Below, one piece after another: positions 42,698 through 53,223 of a stretch of 64,000 nucleotides of DNA (positions within the stretch are counted from its first letter, which is position 1; each line of letters begins with the position of its first letter). Under the pieces are notes generated by a model, which did no database searches, was not told where the DNA came from, and saw only the letters and a list, made by a program, of their open reading frames with translations. A program made the translations under genes and the position numbers. Source of the stretch: Echria macrotheca (Eukaryota; Ascomycota; Sordariomycetes; Sordariales; Schizotheciaceae). Where the stretch lies: contig MU839844.1 in NCBI GenBank assembly GCA_030411725.1, positions 124,001 through 188,000 on the forward strand, written 5' to 3'.

Positions 42698-44346
42698 ATG
42701 GCACCCAACGTCACGATACCCGAGTTCCAGGCGACGCAGCTGGACGTGATCCCGGCCATCGCCAGCAACGCGCGCGGCACCTTCCGCACGCACAAGACCA
42801 AGAGCCTCAAGTGGCGGCTGGTGCAGCTGCGCAAGCTGTACTGGGCCGTCGAGGACTACAAGAACGAGCTGGTGGCGGCGCTGCAGAAAGACCTGCACAA
42901 GTCCGAGTTCGAGTCGCTGCTGAGCGAAGTCGACTGGGTCAAGAACGACTGTCTCTTTGCCATCGCCCACCTCGAGACATGGGCGAAGGACGAAAAGCTC
43001 GGCGCGCCCGTGGTGCCGGCCACCTTCTCGCTCATGAAGTTCCGCATCCGCAAGGAGCCGCTGGGCACCGCGCTCATCATCGGGCCCTACAACTACCCCG
43101 TCCAGCTCGTGCTTGTCCCGCTGATCGGCGCCATCAGCGCCGGCTGCACTGCCGTCGTCAAACCGTCGGAGCTGGCGCCGTCGTGCGCCATGGTGCTCAA
43201 GGAGCTGGTGGAGAAGCGGCTGGACGCCAACGCGTACGTCGTCGTCAACGGCGGCGTCCCCGAGACGACGGCGCTGATGGAGGAGAAGTGGGACAAGATT
43301 TTCTTCACTGGAAGCGCGCAGGTCGGCAGCATCATCGCGCGCAAGGCGGCCGAGACGCTGACGCCCGTGTGTCTCGAGCTCGGAGGCAAGAATCCGGCCT
43401 TCATCACCAAGAACGCGAACCTCAAGATCGCCGCGCGCCGCCTGATGTGGGGCAAGACCTTTAACTCGGGCCAGGTGTGCATGTCGCAGAATTATATCCT
43501 GATCGATCGGGACTCGGTCCCGGCGTTTATCGAGTACCTGAAAGAAGCGTACGCCGAGATGTTTCCCAACGGCGCCAAGGCGAGCCCGGACCTGGCCCGC
43601 ATCGTGAATCCGCGACATTTTGCGCGCATCAAGAAGATGCTGGACGAGACCAAGGGCAAGATTGTCATGGGCGGCCAGATGGACGAGTCGGAGCTGTATA
43701 TTGAGCCGACGGCGGTGCTGGTCAGCTCGACCGACGACTCGATGATGCGCGAGGAGTCGTTCGGGCCTATCTTTGCGATATATCCCGTCCACTCTCTCGA
43801 CCAGGCGCTCAACGTGGCCAACTCGGTTCATCGGACGCCGTTGGCGCTATTTTCGTTTGGTTCCAAGGCAGAGAACCAGCGAGGTAAAGTTTTCTCTCCT
43901 TCTTTTATCTCCGTCAGATATACTAACGGCGACCAGTCCTCAATGAGATGACCTCGGGCGGCGCAACCCTCAACGACGCCTACTTCCATGGCTCGGTCAA
44001 TACGGTGCCCTTTGGCGGCGTCGGCGACAGCGGCTGGGGCGTATCGCGCGGCAAGGCGAGTTTTGATTGCTTCACGCACGCGCGCACCATCGCCGAGACG
44101 CCAACATGGGCCGACGCGCTGCTTCGCGTGCGATACATGCCCTACGACTGGGGCCGGCTGAAGCTGATGCGCCGGCTGACGGGCCAGAAGCCAGACTTTG
44201 ACCGCAACGGGGCTGTGGTCAAAGGGTTTGGGTACTGGGCGTCACTGTTTCTTGGTCTGGGGGCCAAGGGCGTTAAAGGTGCGTTTCTGCGGTGGTTGGT
44301 GGTGCTGGCGAGTGGGTATCTGTGGGTGGAGAAGAGGAAGGTTTAA
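42698..44346 (+). CDS. hfd1: Fatty aldehyde dehydrogenase (ALDH3/Hfd1-like), tail-anchored
   Basis: Two exons, 42698-43883 and 43937-44346, giving 531 residues. ALDH signatures are clear: the general base in LTPVCLELGGKNPAF (Glu near residue 227), the nucleophile in NSGQVCMSQNYIL (Cys near residue 260), the cofactor-binding GSAQVGSIIARKA, and EESFGPIFAIYPV. The lack of a long N-terminal extension and the spacing match class 3 ALDHs. The C-terminus has a hydrophobic helix (FLRWLVVLASGYLWV) and a basic end, KRKV. This fits tail-anchoring in the ER, lipid droplet or outer mitochondrial membrane, as for yeast Hfd1 and human ALDH3A2. These enzymes oxidise long-chain aldehydes; Hfd1 also acts in 4-hydroxybenzoate synthesis. 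Very high GC at third positions creates a long antisense open frame that is not a gene. It converges on rrp4. Confidence 0.93.
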
Positions 44347-44661
44347 GAAGACTGGAATCTGATTTGTTGGTGTTGCGATCTTTTAGGAGATGATGCGTGA
44401 GCTGTCGGTCTGAATTCTTGTCAAATGTGTAAGATACCTGGTTTCTTTTGTGTAGGCTGGTGGATATTTGCAAGTTGGGAATACACGCCTGGACTGGTGT
44501 TGAATATTGATGTTTTGGTGGTAATGTTGTGATGTGAGTCACTTGTACGGAGTAGTTGGTGATGATGCCTGCAAGGAGGATACAAACCGCAGGAGATTCT
44601 TGAGTCAACCGGATACCAAATTTACATTTTACAAGTTCTTTGTTTTGTTTAGCGGAAATAT
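44347..44661. other. Trailer region between convergent hfd1 and rrp4
   Basis: This 315-bp gap between stop codons is low in conserved content and should be the two 3' UTRs. No further feature is seen. Confidence 0.5.
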
Positions 44662-45762
44662 CTACACCGCCATCAGCGCAGCCGCCAACTGCTCCCCCTT
44701 TTCACCTCCAAGATAGATATCATCCGCATCCCCCGTCAACAACGCCATCTCCACTGCCTCATGATACCCCCTCATAACCATATCCTCATCGACACGCAGC
44801 CCATTCTCCACCAGCGCCGTAACCACGCCCCTGAGCCTCGCAATCTCGCGCATCGTCTCGACGCCAATCTGGTCATTCTGGCTCGAGTACATGGTCGCAC
44901 TCACACTCTCCTCGAGATTTGTAATCCCCGTCGTCGTGTTCGCAGTCTCAGGTGTCTCAACATGCTTGCTGATCCACACATAGCCATTGACCCCCAAAAT
45001 CACATCCACCTGCCCGCCCCCATTGGCCGCATCGAGCGTCCACACCTGCCGCCGACTTCTCACCACACCGCCGCCGCCGCCCATGCCCGCGACGGCTACG
45101 AAAACCCCGTTGCGCAGCTTCCCGTATTTCAGCGAGCGCGTGTGCAGGCCCGCCCCGCCGTCTTGGTAAAGCTGCTGCACCTCCGCCACGAGTAAATCCC
45201 CCTCGGCGAAGAACGAGCGGATCTGGAGCTCGTCGGTCTCGGTGCGCTTGCGCAGAATGCCTCCCGGTAGATTGATGGCGCTCAGGGGAAGCGAGGCGAG
45301 CTGTGTTGCGCCGACGTCGACGCGCCATCTCTTGGCTTGGACTTCGACAATGCGGCCCACGACGAGGTCGCCTACCTCGGGCGTGTAGCGGGCTCGCAAG
45401 GGCCGGACTGATAGCAGCTTGTTGGTGCGGGTTAGGGTGCCGGCTACCGAGGAGATGATGGCCGGCAGCGTGTCGGAGGAAGAGGTGGGTTGGGAGGTGT
45501 AAGTGCCGTGGCCGCGCATCCATTGCGGGTCGTCCGTTATGGTTTCTCCGGGGGTGACTATGTCGACGTCGGTGCGGCGCGTGGCGGCGGTTGAGCTGAT
45601 AAAGTCCATTATGTCGGGGTTGCCTGGGCCTGGGCTGGCGAGGTTGGCGCCACCGGGGGCATCGTCTGAGTCTATTGACGAGGAAGAGGGGTTTCGAATG
45701 TGGGTTGCGGGTTTGGAGTGGGTTGACCGCACCGGTTTGGGCGCGAGGATGGTGATGGGCAT
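44662..45762 (-). CDS. rrp4: Rrp4, RNA-binding cap subunit of the exosome
   Basis: Intronless gene of 366 residues. The frame stays open upstream to beyond 46100, but I start at the ATG at 45762 (MPITILAPKPVR), which follows a pyrimidine-rich leader ending CACAACC. Family blocks are GDLVVGRIVEVQAKRWRVDV (S1 domain, about residues 115-190), LPGGILRKRTETDELQIRSF, then LKYGKLRNGVFVAVAG and NGYVWISKHVE (KH domain). Rrp4 forms the cap of the RNA exosome with Rrp40 and Csl4 and guides RNA into the barrel. Length agrees with fungal Rrp4. It diverges from mct1 with 539 bp between the ATGs. Confidence 0.93.
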   Translation of the reverse strand: MPITILAPKPVRSTHSKPATHIRNPSSSSIDSDDAPGGANLASPGPGNPDIMDFISSTAATRRTDVDIVTPGETITDDPQWMRGHGTYTSQPTSSSDTLPAIISSVAGTLTRTNKLLSVRPLRARYTPEVGDLVVGRIVEVQAKRWRVDVGATQLASLPLSAINLPGGILRKRTETDELQIRSFFAEGDLLVAEVQQLYQDGGAGLHTRSLKYGKLRNGVFVAVAGMGGGGGVVRSRRQVWTLDAANGGGQVDVILGVNGYVWISKHVETPETANTTTGITNLEESVSATMYSSQNDQIGVETMREIARLRGVVTALVENGLRVDEDMVMRGYHEAVEMALLTGDADDIYLGGEKGEQLAAALMAV

Positions 45763-46301
45763 GGTTGTGGGTGTTTGTGGTGGTGAGATGGAGGGGGGTG
45801 AGTGAAGGAAAAAAAAAGGGAGTGAAAAAAATTGGGATGTGGTTTGTCTGTTGTCCAATGAGCCAGATGAATGCACCAAGTTTGCAAGGTGGATATCCGA
45901 TGATTCTGTGTATTGTTGGTTTGGGTATAAAACACAGTCTGACTGACGTCTTTTTAATGGCAGTCGGTCCTCCGTGAAGAGGTTGATGCCGGTCGGGATT
46001 TGCACTGGATCGGCAGCACGGACGACAAAAAGTCGGCCCTTGCAGTTCCCGAGCCGTCGCCGTGGGGCCACGGGCTGCCCCAGCTGCAAGCCCCCAAAAC
46101 CCCGCCGTTTGCCTCCAGCCCGTCCCAGCTGCCGCCTGGGGGTCCGATTCTCCACGGAAACAAGCAGCCGAACGACAACCCCTTAAGAGCCAAATCCAGA
46201 GTCTAATCAATTCGCAATTCCAACAAAACCCCATGAGACGACCACCCTAGCCCGCCCCAGCTGCGCACTGGCTGGTCTTGGCGAGAAGCGACCTGGATAA
46301 A
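45763..46301. promoter_or_regulatory. Bidirectional promoter between rrp4 and mct1
   Basis: This 539-bp region separates two diverging start codons and should hold both promoters and leaders. It is AT-rich and pyrimidine-tracted next to rrp4 and GC-rich next to mct1. The open frames crossing it lack ATG starts or conserved content. Confidence 0.55.
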
Positions 46302-47627
46302 ATGGCCTCGATGCGCGGGGTCCGTCGCGCGCCGCCTTTGTCGGATGCACTCGCGACCTGCTGCTGCCGCGCTCCGCAGACACTCGTGCGACGCCCGTTC
46401 GCCGCGAGGCAGGCCCGTAGTGCGTCGACCTCGCAGCAGAGCGCGCGACCTAAGACGGCCATCTTCTTTCCTGGTCTGTCTTGTCTTCCAAAGCTCAAGA
46501 GACACAACTAACAAAGCGCAGGCCAGGGCGTCCAAAAGGTCGGCATGCTCACCCCCTGGCTCGAAGCCTTCCCGTCGACCGCCTCGGCCATCGTGCAGGA
46601 AATCGATGATATCGTCGGCTACAAGCTCTCTGAGGTGATCCAGGAGGGACCGAACAAGAAGCTCAACATGACGATCCACGCGCAGCCGGCCATCATGGCG
46701 ACCTCGATATTGATTCTGAGAATCCTCGAGAAGGAGTTTGGCTTCAAGGTGTCGGAGCGCGTCGATTTTACCTTGGGCCACTCCCTTGGCGAGTTCGCCG
46801 CCATCGTCGCCAGCGGGTACGTCACATTCGAGGACAGCCTGTACATGGTGCAGAAGCGGGCGGAGGCCATGGCGGCGGCGACGAAGCGGGCCGAGGATGA
46901 ATACGGCGGCGAGTACGGCATGGTGGCCATCGTGACGGAGCCCGAGTACCTGCAGCCACTCATAAGCGCGATCCACGAGTTTGTCGGGTACAGCAGCGCC
47001 GGTTCGAAATCCGAAAGCGCAGAGGACCGGTCGCCCATCGAGCAGGTGCTCATTGCGAATATCAACAGCAAGAACCAGATTGTGCTGAGCGGGAATATCG
47101 AGAGGATAAAGACCCTCGTTGCGCATGTCAGGCAGTTTCTGGGACACGACCCGCGCGCGGTGCGGTTGAAGTCCGATAGTCCGTTTCACAGTCCCATCAT
47201 GAAGCCTGCCGTGCGCGTGATGCAGCAGATCTTGGAGGGGAAGAGTCGTGTGAGGGGGCGCGAGGGCGAGGACATGGTCATGTTTCCTGGCTCGATTCCG
47301 TGCGTGAGCAATATCAGCGCTCGGCCGTTTGAGAGCAAGGCAGACCTGAAGGACCTACTGGCGAGGGGGTGTCTCGAGACGGTGCGCTGGTGGGATAGCA
47401 TCAAGTTTCTGGATCAGGAGGAGAGGGTACGGCGGTGGGTTGGTATTGGGCCGGGCAAGGTCGGCCGGAATCTAGTGGGGAAAGAGGTCGGGATGAGAGG
47501 GAAGGACACGGTCAAGGGGGGTGGAGTGTGGGCCGTGACGGATCCGAGTGAGATTGAGGAGGTGTTGAGGGGGTTGGAGGAGACAGAGTCGCTGGTGGAG
47601 GAGGAGGGTGAGGAGGAATCACTATGA
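46302..47627 (+). CDS. mct1: Mitochondrial malonyl-CoA:ACP transacylase
   Basis: Two exons, 46302-46473 and 46522-47627, giving 425 residues. The first ATG (MASMRGVRRAPPLSDALATC) begins an Arg-rich mitochondrial presequence. The catalytic domain starts KTAIFFPGQGVQKVGML, with the FPGQG motif joined across the intron. It contains the nucleophilic serine in FTLGHSLGEFAA near residue 143 and ANINSKNQIVLSGN. The second active-site segment, SDSPFHSPIMKPA, supplies the His. The enzyme loads malonyl groups on the acyl carrier protein of mitochondrial type II fatty acid synthesis, which provides the lipoate precursor. The intron donor is GTCTGT, a deviation from consensus. A possible polyadenylation signal lies 139 nt after the stop. 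Confidence 0.93.
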
Positions 47628-48012
47628 TCACTGACCACTGCAGACGCGCATGGATCTTATGAGCAGTGTTTCTTTTGTTAGCATGGGGCATGTGGCATGG
47701 AAGCGAGGTAGCGAGGCGTGCGGCTGCCAGGTAACGCTATGTATTGTACATTCATAGGGACGTGTAATAAATCAGTGGGATCATGTCATTGATCAATCTC
47801 TGCGGGCCATCTGTTGATCTGGTAGTCTGGTTGATGCCGTTCTAGTTATGGTGATGGTTAAGGGGTCAATGCCCCACTTTTAGCCTGCCCCAACAGCTAC
47901 CTCAGCCCTGGAAGCTGCCGCGGGGAGCTCCCGCAGTCATCAACCCCAAACTCCAACTCCAACTCGACATCCTCACCATCTCCCCCTCGACCATTTTCCC
48001 AAAACCACAAAA
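47628..48012 (+). promoter_or_regulatory. mct1 trailer and tca17 upstream region
   Basis: This 385-bp gap separates two + strand genes. An AATAAA hexamer at 47766-47771 may be the mct1 polyadenylation signal. The last ~130 bases are C/T-rich, as expected for the tca17 leader. Confidence 0.5.
47766..47771 (+). terminator. Putative polyadenylation signal of mct1
   Basis: An exact AATAAA hexamer lies 139 nt downstream of the mct1 stop codon. Fungal signals are degenerate, so this is only suggestive. Confidence 0.35.
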
Positions 48013-48804
48013 ATGGGAACAGCAATCCCCTCAATAGCCTGCCTAGGCGTAATAGGCCGCAACGTCAGTCTCCTCCTCCCTCCCTCATCCTCCCCAGTTT
48101 CTAACAAGTGCATAGAACAACCCCCTCCACATAACAATCTTCCCCACCCACTCCCACGACGGCTCCCAGATCCCCGTCCGCTCCCCGCTCCAATTCTCCC
48201 TCATCCTCTCCTCCACCCTCGACATCTTTTCCCTGCGCGCGCGCCACTTCGCCGCCACAAACGTCGGCCTGACAACCGGCGACTACGGCCTACTCCACGC
48301 GATCGACGAGCGGCTTGCCGCGTACGGATTCGAGACGAACACCGGTGTCAAGTTTGTGGTTGTCGTCGATATGAGGGGGCGCAGGGCAGATTCTACCCCT
48401 TCCGCTGGCGGGGGTGAGGTGGTCGGAGGAGGGGGGAGGGAGAGGAAGGGGACGGGCGGTGGTGTTGGGAATGCTGCTGCTGCCGCTGCCGCTGCTGTTG
48501 GGTTACGGGAGGGGGAGATGAAGCCTGTAAGCTTTTTCTTATTTTCTTGTGCTATTTTGGTGTATTGAGTGAAGACGGGGAGAAGTGGTAGTGGGAGAGC
48601 TCTGGGTGTATGCTGACGAGAAAGAAACAGGTCTTCAAAGCGATGCAGACGGCATATATCAAACTGCTACAGAATCCGTTTTTCGATCCGGATGAGCACT
48701 CGCCGCCTACTGGGACTGGGGGGAAGAAGATCACGAGCAAGAAGTTCGCGGATGATATGCGCAGGATAGGCGAGAGCTGGATGCCTGGCATCACTTCACT
48801 GTGA
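48013..48804 (+). CDS. tca17: TRAPP-associated protein Tca17/TRAPPC2L (longin fold)
   Basis: Three exons: 48013-48063, 48116-48526 and 48631-48804, giving 211 residues. The opening IPSIACLGVIGRNNNPLHIT and the block LLHAIDERLAAYGFETNTGV followed by KFVVVVDMRG match the sedlin-like longin fold. The final exon, VFKAMQTAYIKLLQNPFFDP, is the family's C-terminal helix. Tca17 stabilises the TRAPPII complex, which activates Rab11-type GTPases at the late Golgi. Between the core strand and the last helix sits a roughly 45-residue Gly/Ala/Arg low-complexity insert (VVGGGGRERKGTGGGVGNAA) not expected in the yeast protein. Intron 2 (104 nt) is longer than average. It converges on the GT90 gene with 219 bp between stops. 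Confidence 0.85.
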
Positions 48805-49023
48805 TCTGGCGATAGAGGATTCTTGGCAACTCGGTAATGTAGGCGTCTTGGTCTGGCTATTTTAATGCATCATGAGCGTGGTTCTTTACGGGAAGGAGTT
48901 TTGGTCGGTAGCAGAATCTGGTCCTTTATATCATTCTTGAGGCCTCTAAACCGTAGAGATGCATCTAGTAATGGTTCTATTGCATAACCCACAACATGAT
49001 CATAACCCACAACATGATCACGG

Positions 49024-50575
49024 TCAACTCTCCATGTCCAACCCCAGCACAAACGCCTCAAAAGTCATCCCCTCTTCGTCCTCCCAGCCCTGCCCATCTG
49101 TCTCGGCCACCTTGGCCCACCCCCTAACCAGCGCACGCCAGTAACACGCCTCGGCCGCCTGACTAAAATACCCACCGCCGACAAACAACTCGCGCTGTCG
49201 CCGCGCAATGCCCTCAGCTACCGCAGGATGCTCCTCCAGCCACGACACCGTATCCTCCAAATCTGACCAGTCCCTCGCGACAAACACGATATTCGCCTCC
49301 TCGGGTGCATACTGCACCGGCCAAGCCGTGCGGACCTGTTCCGAGGGGACCCACTTCCCGGACCGGGAGCCAGACGACGCACCGGCCTTCGACCCCGGCT
49401 TGCCATCTTTTTTTGCATTCCGCTCCCGCGCGCTCCTTGTGGTCTCGAGATCCAGCGTGCCCGAGAACAGCGGTCGGACAAGATGCGTCGTGTGCTGCAG
49501 CCACTGAATCGGCGGCGTGATCACGACGCTCGCGCACATCTGCAGGAACTGGAACCGGCCGCTATAGGTAATCCCCTCGGTGTGCACGACGTACTTGTAC
49601 CGACAAAAATCCTCGATGCGCAGCGCGTTGCTCGCATTCTTGTTCGCCCCGCCACCGCCCATCCACTGCAGCGTCTCGACGTCGGCCCATGGCTTGCCAC
49701 GCGCTGCGTTGACCAGGTCGTGTCGCAGCCGCGGGCTGTGAACGCTGTTAAACCACGACGTGCCGCGCCACACGGCCTTGGGAATCTTGCGCTGCCAGCC
49801 GTCGGTTCCGTGGTAGATGCGCTCCACGTCGGCGATGGCACGCGCCGCGCGGGCCATGGATCCCACGAACGGGAGCTTCCATGCCCAAAAGGAAAAATGT
49901 GGCATCAGGAAATTGCGCGCCGTCGGGTCTTTGGACCGTAGTGCAGCGCTCGCGCCACGGCTGTAGCCCCACGACGTCCCGAACGGTTGGTCCTGGAAGT
50001 TGAGGCTGAAGATGGTATCGGGGAGCGGAGTCGGCGACGTCACGATGGCGCGGTGGAGCTGGTGGAGGGCTGCTGTGCGAGACTGTCTGGAGTGTGAGCA
50101 TCGAAGCGCTTACTTGGAGAGTAGTCAGAAGCTTACGTTCAGCATCTCGTGAGAAAGATCTACTCTGCGCTGTGCGTTGATGATGTAAAGCTAGTACCTT
50201 GTTAGCTCTCTACATCCCGCACCAGTCTTGTCGTCGACGCACTTGTCCATTCTTGATCCTGCCCTGGACTGGCCCCCTTTCGCCAGTGTTTCGAACCGGG
50301 AAAGGCCCCTGGGCGACGACATCGTCAATGTCCTGTGTGAGACCCGGGAAGGCGGCGTTGCACTGCCTTTCGTCAAGAGAAAGATTGTCGAGCAACTCGG
50401 GAGCTGGTCGTGTAGAGGCCGATCCGTGACGAGACGGTGATACTGACTCGTCACTGGTAGTAGACGAACCCGAAAAGGCAAAGACGATACAGTAGAGCCC
50501 GAGGCAGACGCCCAGTACAGTAGTAAGCGGTCTAAGCCGCCGCCGCTGTCTCGGCTTCAGTCTGTTATCGCCCAT
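49024..50575 (-). CDS. GT90 (CAP10-like) glycosyltransferase, type II membrane protein
   Basis: Three exons: 50575-50243, 50190-50137 and 50082-49024, giving 481 residues. A basic N-terminus (MGDNRLKPRQRRRLRPLTTV) leads into a hydrophobic segment (VLGVCLGLYCIVFAFSG, about 20-36), a Golgi-type signal anchor. The catalytic part shows CAP10/GT90 features: PLPDTIFSLNFQDQPFGTSW, KAVWRGTSWFNSVHSPRLRH, and FCRYKYVVHTEGITYSGRFQ followed by FLQMCASVVITPP. This family includes cryptococcal Cap10 and beta-xylosyltransferases, and the donor and acceptor here are unknown. The segment LYIINAQRRVDLSHEMLN comes from a 54-nt middle exon. The last acceptor is the second of two overlapping AGs (CCAGACAG), chosen because it keeps the frame into SRTAALHQLHRAIVTSP. 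Confidence 0.85.
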
Positions 50576-51297
50576 GGCGTGGCGAGCCAGCCCGAGTCCA
50601 GGGACTTGGAATGCATTCCACGGTGATAAAAGAGAGGGACACGCCTGCTCCTATGTCCCCCAAGCATGGCAGACGGCACTTCAGCCAACGCCAGAGGCCA
50701 GCGTAATAACCGTCCATTGCTACGTTAAGGTCTGCTCCGCGTGCTACACGAGTAGAGTACCTCCAGATGTTGGGTATAAGCGAGGCTGGCTGTGGGCAGT
50801 GGTATTCGTCGATTTCGAGGCAGGGATCAAACCCAGGTCGCGGCGGAACATCTTCCGGCTAACGCTGCGTTTCGACTCGGCGAAGGAACCGAGTCGTGAG
50901 GGGGTCCTGCTGCAAACGAGCTCGGCAAAATCGGTAATTCTCTGCACATCGACCAATTCTGTCCAAGCAGGGTCGGCCCTGTTGATGAAACTCTTCGTCG
51001 GTTGGTGCAATATTCATCTGAATAAGTTTCGGCAGCTTGTCCGGCCTTGCTCGTCTATAATGTGGCGCGCGACTCTCGGAAACGAGCCGGCTTGATCGCC
51101 ATGCTTCCCCACAGCCTGTCATCCAATTGCCCGACACCAAGAGCTTGGATGTAACCCAAGGCGCAACACGTCCCAACTGCACATCGGGCCGTTGACTGTT
51201 TCCTGGTTTGTTATGCCGGGAACCACCATCATGCATTGACGGATGCACCGACAATGGTCGACAGAAGCATTCAAGTCAGGATGTTACGAAATCCATA
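50576..51297 (-). promoter_or_regulatory. GT90 upstream region and afg1 trailer
   Basis: This 722-bp stretch lies between two minus-strand genes. It should carry the GT90 promoter near 50576-50900 and the afg1 3' UTR at the far end. No gene is recognised. Confidence 0.45.
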
Positions 51298-53223
51298 TCA
51301 GTCTTTTCCCCTGAGAGCTGCAATCCTTAATCTCTCCAGTCCAGCCGGCTCGTCTACTTCGACCGAGGGGCCCATGGTGATCTCGCTGGGGGTTGATGCA
51401 AATGGATGCGACGGTGAAGGTCTCGATGGCGCAGTGCCTTCCCAGTGACGTGTATCTGGAGGGAGAGGCTGCCACCAGTCGCCTTGTCGTGCGTGCCACT
51501 GGGAACTGCACAACTCCCAGAGTCTACTGGTGGCCCGCTTGTATGCGAACCTTTCGTCCTCTCCGGTAAAGGCGCTGGCCTTGCCAAAGTCGACCATCCT
51601 ATCCGGTTCCACCTTGAAGTCGGAGTCCTGATCTGGATCATACCTGGCATTCCGGCTTCCCGAGTAGCTCGATATGTTGGGCCGGAAAGGTGAAATCTGG
51701 TCCTGGAATACTTCTGCGATCGTTTCCGAGTAGGTGGCGTCTTCGGCCTCGGCTTGTCCCGGCACAGCCGCCTCCGGGCATGTTGCAGGCTTCCGAATGT
51801 CTGGGAAAAACAAATCGTCAGGGACTGCGGCCGCCCTGATTACAAGCTTGCATCGCGACTCGTAGAGCGCATCGAGAAGTGTAATGAACCTGCGGGCTTC
51901 GTTCTTCATTGCCAAGGTTAACACCGGGACCTGGTCGATGATGAAGGTATGGTATGTGGATGCTAGGGTAAGAAAATCAGCTGGTCCAAAAGACCTGACA
52001 AGCTGATCGAAAGTCCAATACGAAACGCCTTGATATTGGCGGGGGACAGGTACGCTTCTCCCGTAGACCACGAGCGAAGACGGCTCCCACTTAGCAGCAG
52101 CGGCTACCGAGACACCTGAAGCACCGGAAAATGCCGATTCCCAAATCTGCTCGCCGTCCGAACCGAGACAATACATGGCAGGATATCGACAATCTCCTGA
52201 TTCGTTTTTGTCCATCTCGCTACTGGGCTTTAGGGTAGGCGTCTGGGATGGGACCTCGGTTGGCTCTTGACTCAAGCCAACTCGTGTACCTTGCGATTTG
52301 ACTCCGGTTTCTCGCCTTCTCCAGTCTCGAGATCCTTCCATGTGCCAGAACTCACACCTGGCCCTGAGTACATCGAGAAAACTGGCAAAGTCGCTGCTCT
52401 GGCCGAACAACTCCCCTCCGGACTGTTTTTTCCGGAGTCCAAGCACTTGCTCTAGCAGACCGCCGGTGGCCGGTGGAGAGTAATACCCCCCGGTAGCTTT
52501 CTCAAGTTCCTCAGGCATTCGGTTCGACGAGGCAATGAGAACGCCTCCCAGCTGAAAGAAAGCGATGAAAAGATTGCTCATGATCTTGCTCGCGGTCCGG
52601 TCAGGAAGCTGGAACTCATCCAGGAACAAGATGGGAGACTTCTCAACCAGCTCTTTCGCGACCCACAACAGCGAGTATTCATCTTCTAGCCCGGGTGTCT
52701 GAAGATGGGATTTCCGGTATTGTTCGATCCTGGACATGGCGTATAGCATGAACGTGTTGAAGTGCCAGCGCCTTTTCCGGTCAGTAGGCATACCCTCGGC
52801 GAGTAAATCCAGAAGCATTGACTTTCCCGTCCCAACCTCGCCAGACAGAAACAGACCTTTTGGGGAATCCACGTTCAGAGCGGCCTGGTGACTAGTAAGC
52901 ACTCGCATCAATGCTAAGCTGTCTTTATCCTCGGGCTTCTGGAAAAATCGAGCGAACAGCGGGTTCCGCCTGATTGGATGGCTTGCAGATGCCAGGGCGT
53001 TCTCATCGTCGTCCCTCCTCTTTTCCACCACCTGCGCAATCCTTCCAAGTCTCGTCCTGTATTCGTGGCTTGGTGTATAGTCCTTCAATCTCAGGTAGAG
53101 TTTTTGGAGGTGATGGGCGAGGCGGTACTGCGCTGCATCGGGACAACACACGCGGGTGGCGATCAACGAGTGGTATTTGACCAGAGGATCGGTAATGGTC
53201 ACGGCGGTCGCAGCTCGAGGCAT
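51298..53223 (-). CDS. afg1: AFG1/LACE1-type mitochondrial AAA-like ATPase
   Basis: Single exon, 641 residues from the only in-frame ATG (53223). Family blocks follow at once: AVTITDPLVKYHSLIATRV, then the Walker A motif GEVGTGKS (about 126-133, in GLFLSGEVGTGKSMLLDLLA), HFNTFMLYAMSRI, the Walker B motif SPILFLDEFQLPDRTA near residue 198, and GGVLIASSNRMPEEL. The C-terminal DFLTLASTYHTFIIDQVPVL and TLLDALYESRCKLVIRAA are also conserved. Afg1 is an inner-membrane-associated ATPase linked to turnover of mitochondrially encoded proteins. The ATG gives no presequence. The same frame stays open for 61 more codons upstream, ending in an FTTS-type cleavage-like motif, but without another ATG. A missed upstream exon or non-AUG initiation is possible. 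It diverges from nup133. Confidence 0.88.
   Translation of the reverse strand: MPRAATAVTITDPLVKYHSLIATRVCCPDAAQYRLAHHLQKLYLRLKDYTPSHEYRTRLGRIAQVVEKRRDDDENALASASHPIRRNPLFARFFQKPEDKDSLALMRVLTSHQAALNVDSPKGLFLSGEVGTGKSMLLDLLAEGMPTDRKRRWHFNTFMLYAMSRIEQYRKSHLQTPGLEDEYSLLWVAKELVEKSPILFLDEFQLPDRTASKIMSNLFIAFFQLGGVLIASSNRMPEELEKATGGYYSPPATGGLLEQVLGLRKKQSGGELFGQSSDFASFLDVLRARCEFWHMEGSRDWRRRETGVKSQGTRVGLSQEPTEVPSQTPTLKPSSEMDKNESGDCRYPAMYCLGSDGEQIWESAFSGASGVSVAAAAKWEPSSLVVYGRSVPVPRQYQGVSYWTFDQLVRSFGPADFLTLASTYHTFIIDQVPVLTLAMKNEARRFITLLDALYESRCKLVIRAAAVPDDLFFPDIRKPATCPEAAVPGQAEAEDATYSETIAEVFQDQISPFRPNISSYSGSRNARYDPDQDSDFKVEPDRMVDFGKASAFTGEDERFAYKRATSRLWELCSSQWHARQGDWWQPLPPDTRHWEGTAPSRPSPSHPFASTPSEITMGPSVEVDEPAGLERLRIAALRGKD

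Noticed and set aside
42488..43831. 447-codon open frame antisense to the aldehyde dehydrogenase
   Set aside because: It is a by-product of very high third-position GC in the sense gene. It is rich in His/Arg/Leu with no conserved motif.
46203..47189. 328-codon open frame antisense to mct1
   Set aside because: Same cause. The sense strand carries all malonyltransferase motifs, and the antisense translation has none.
50821..50850. tRNA B-box-like GGGTTTGATCC on the minus strand
   Set aside because: The invariant C of the T-loop is replaced and no cloverleaf can be drawn around it.
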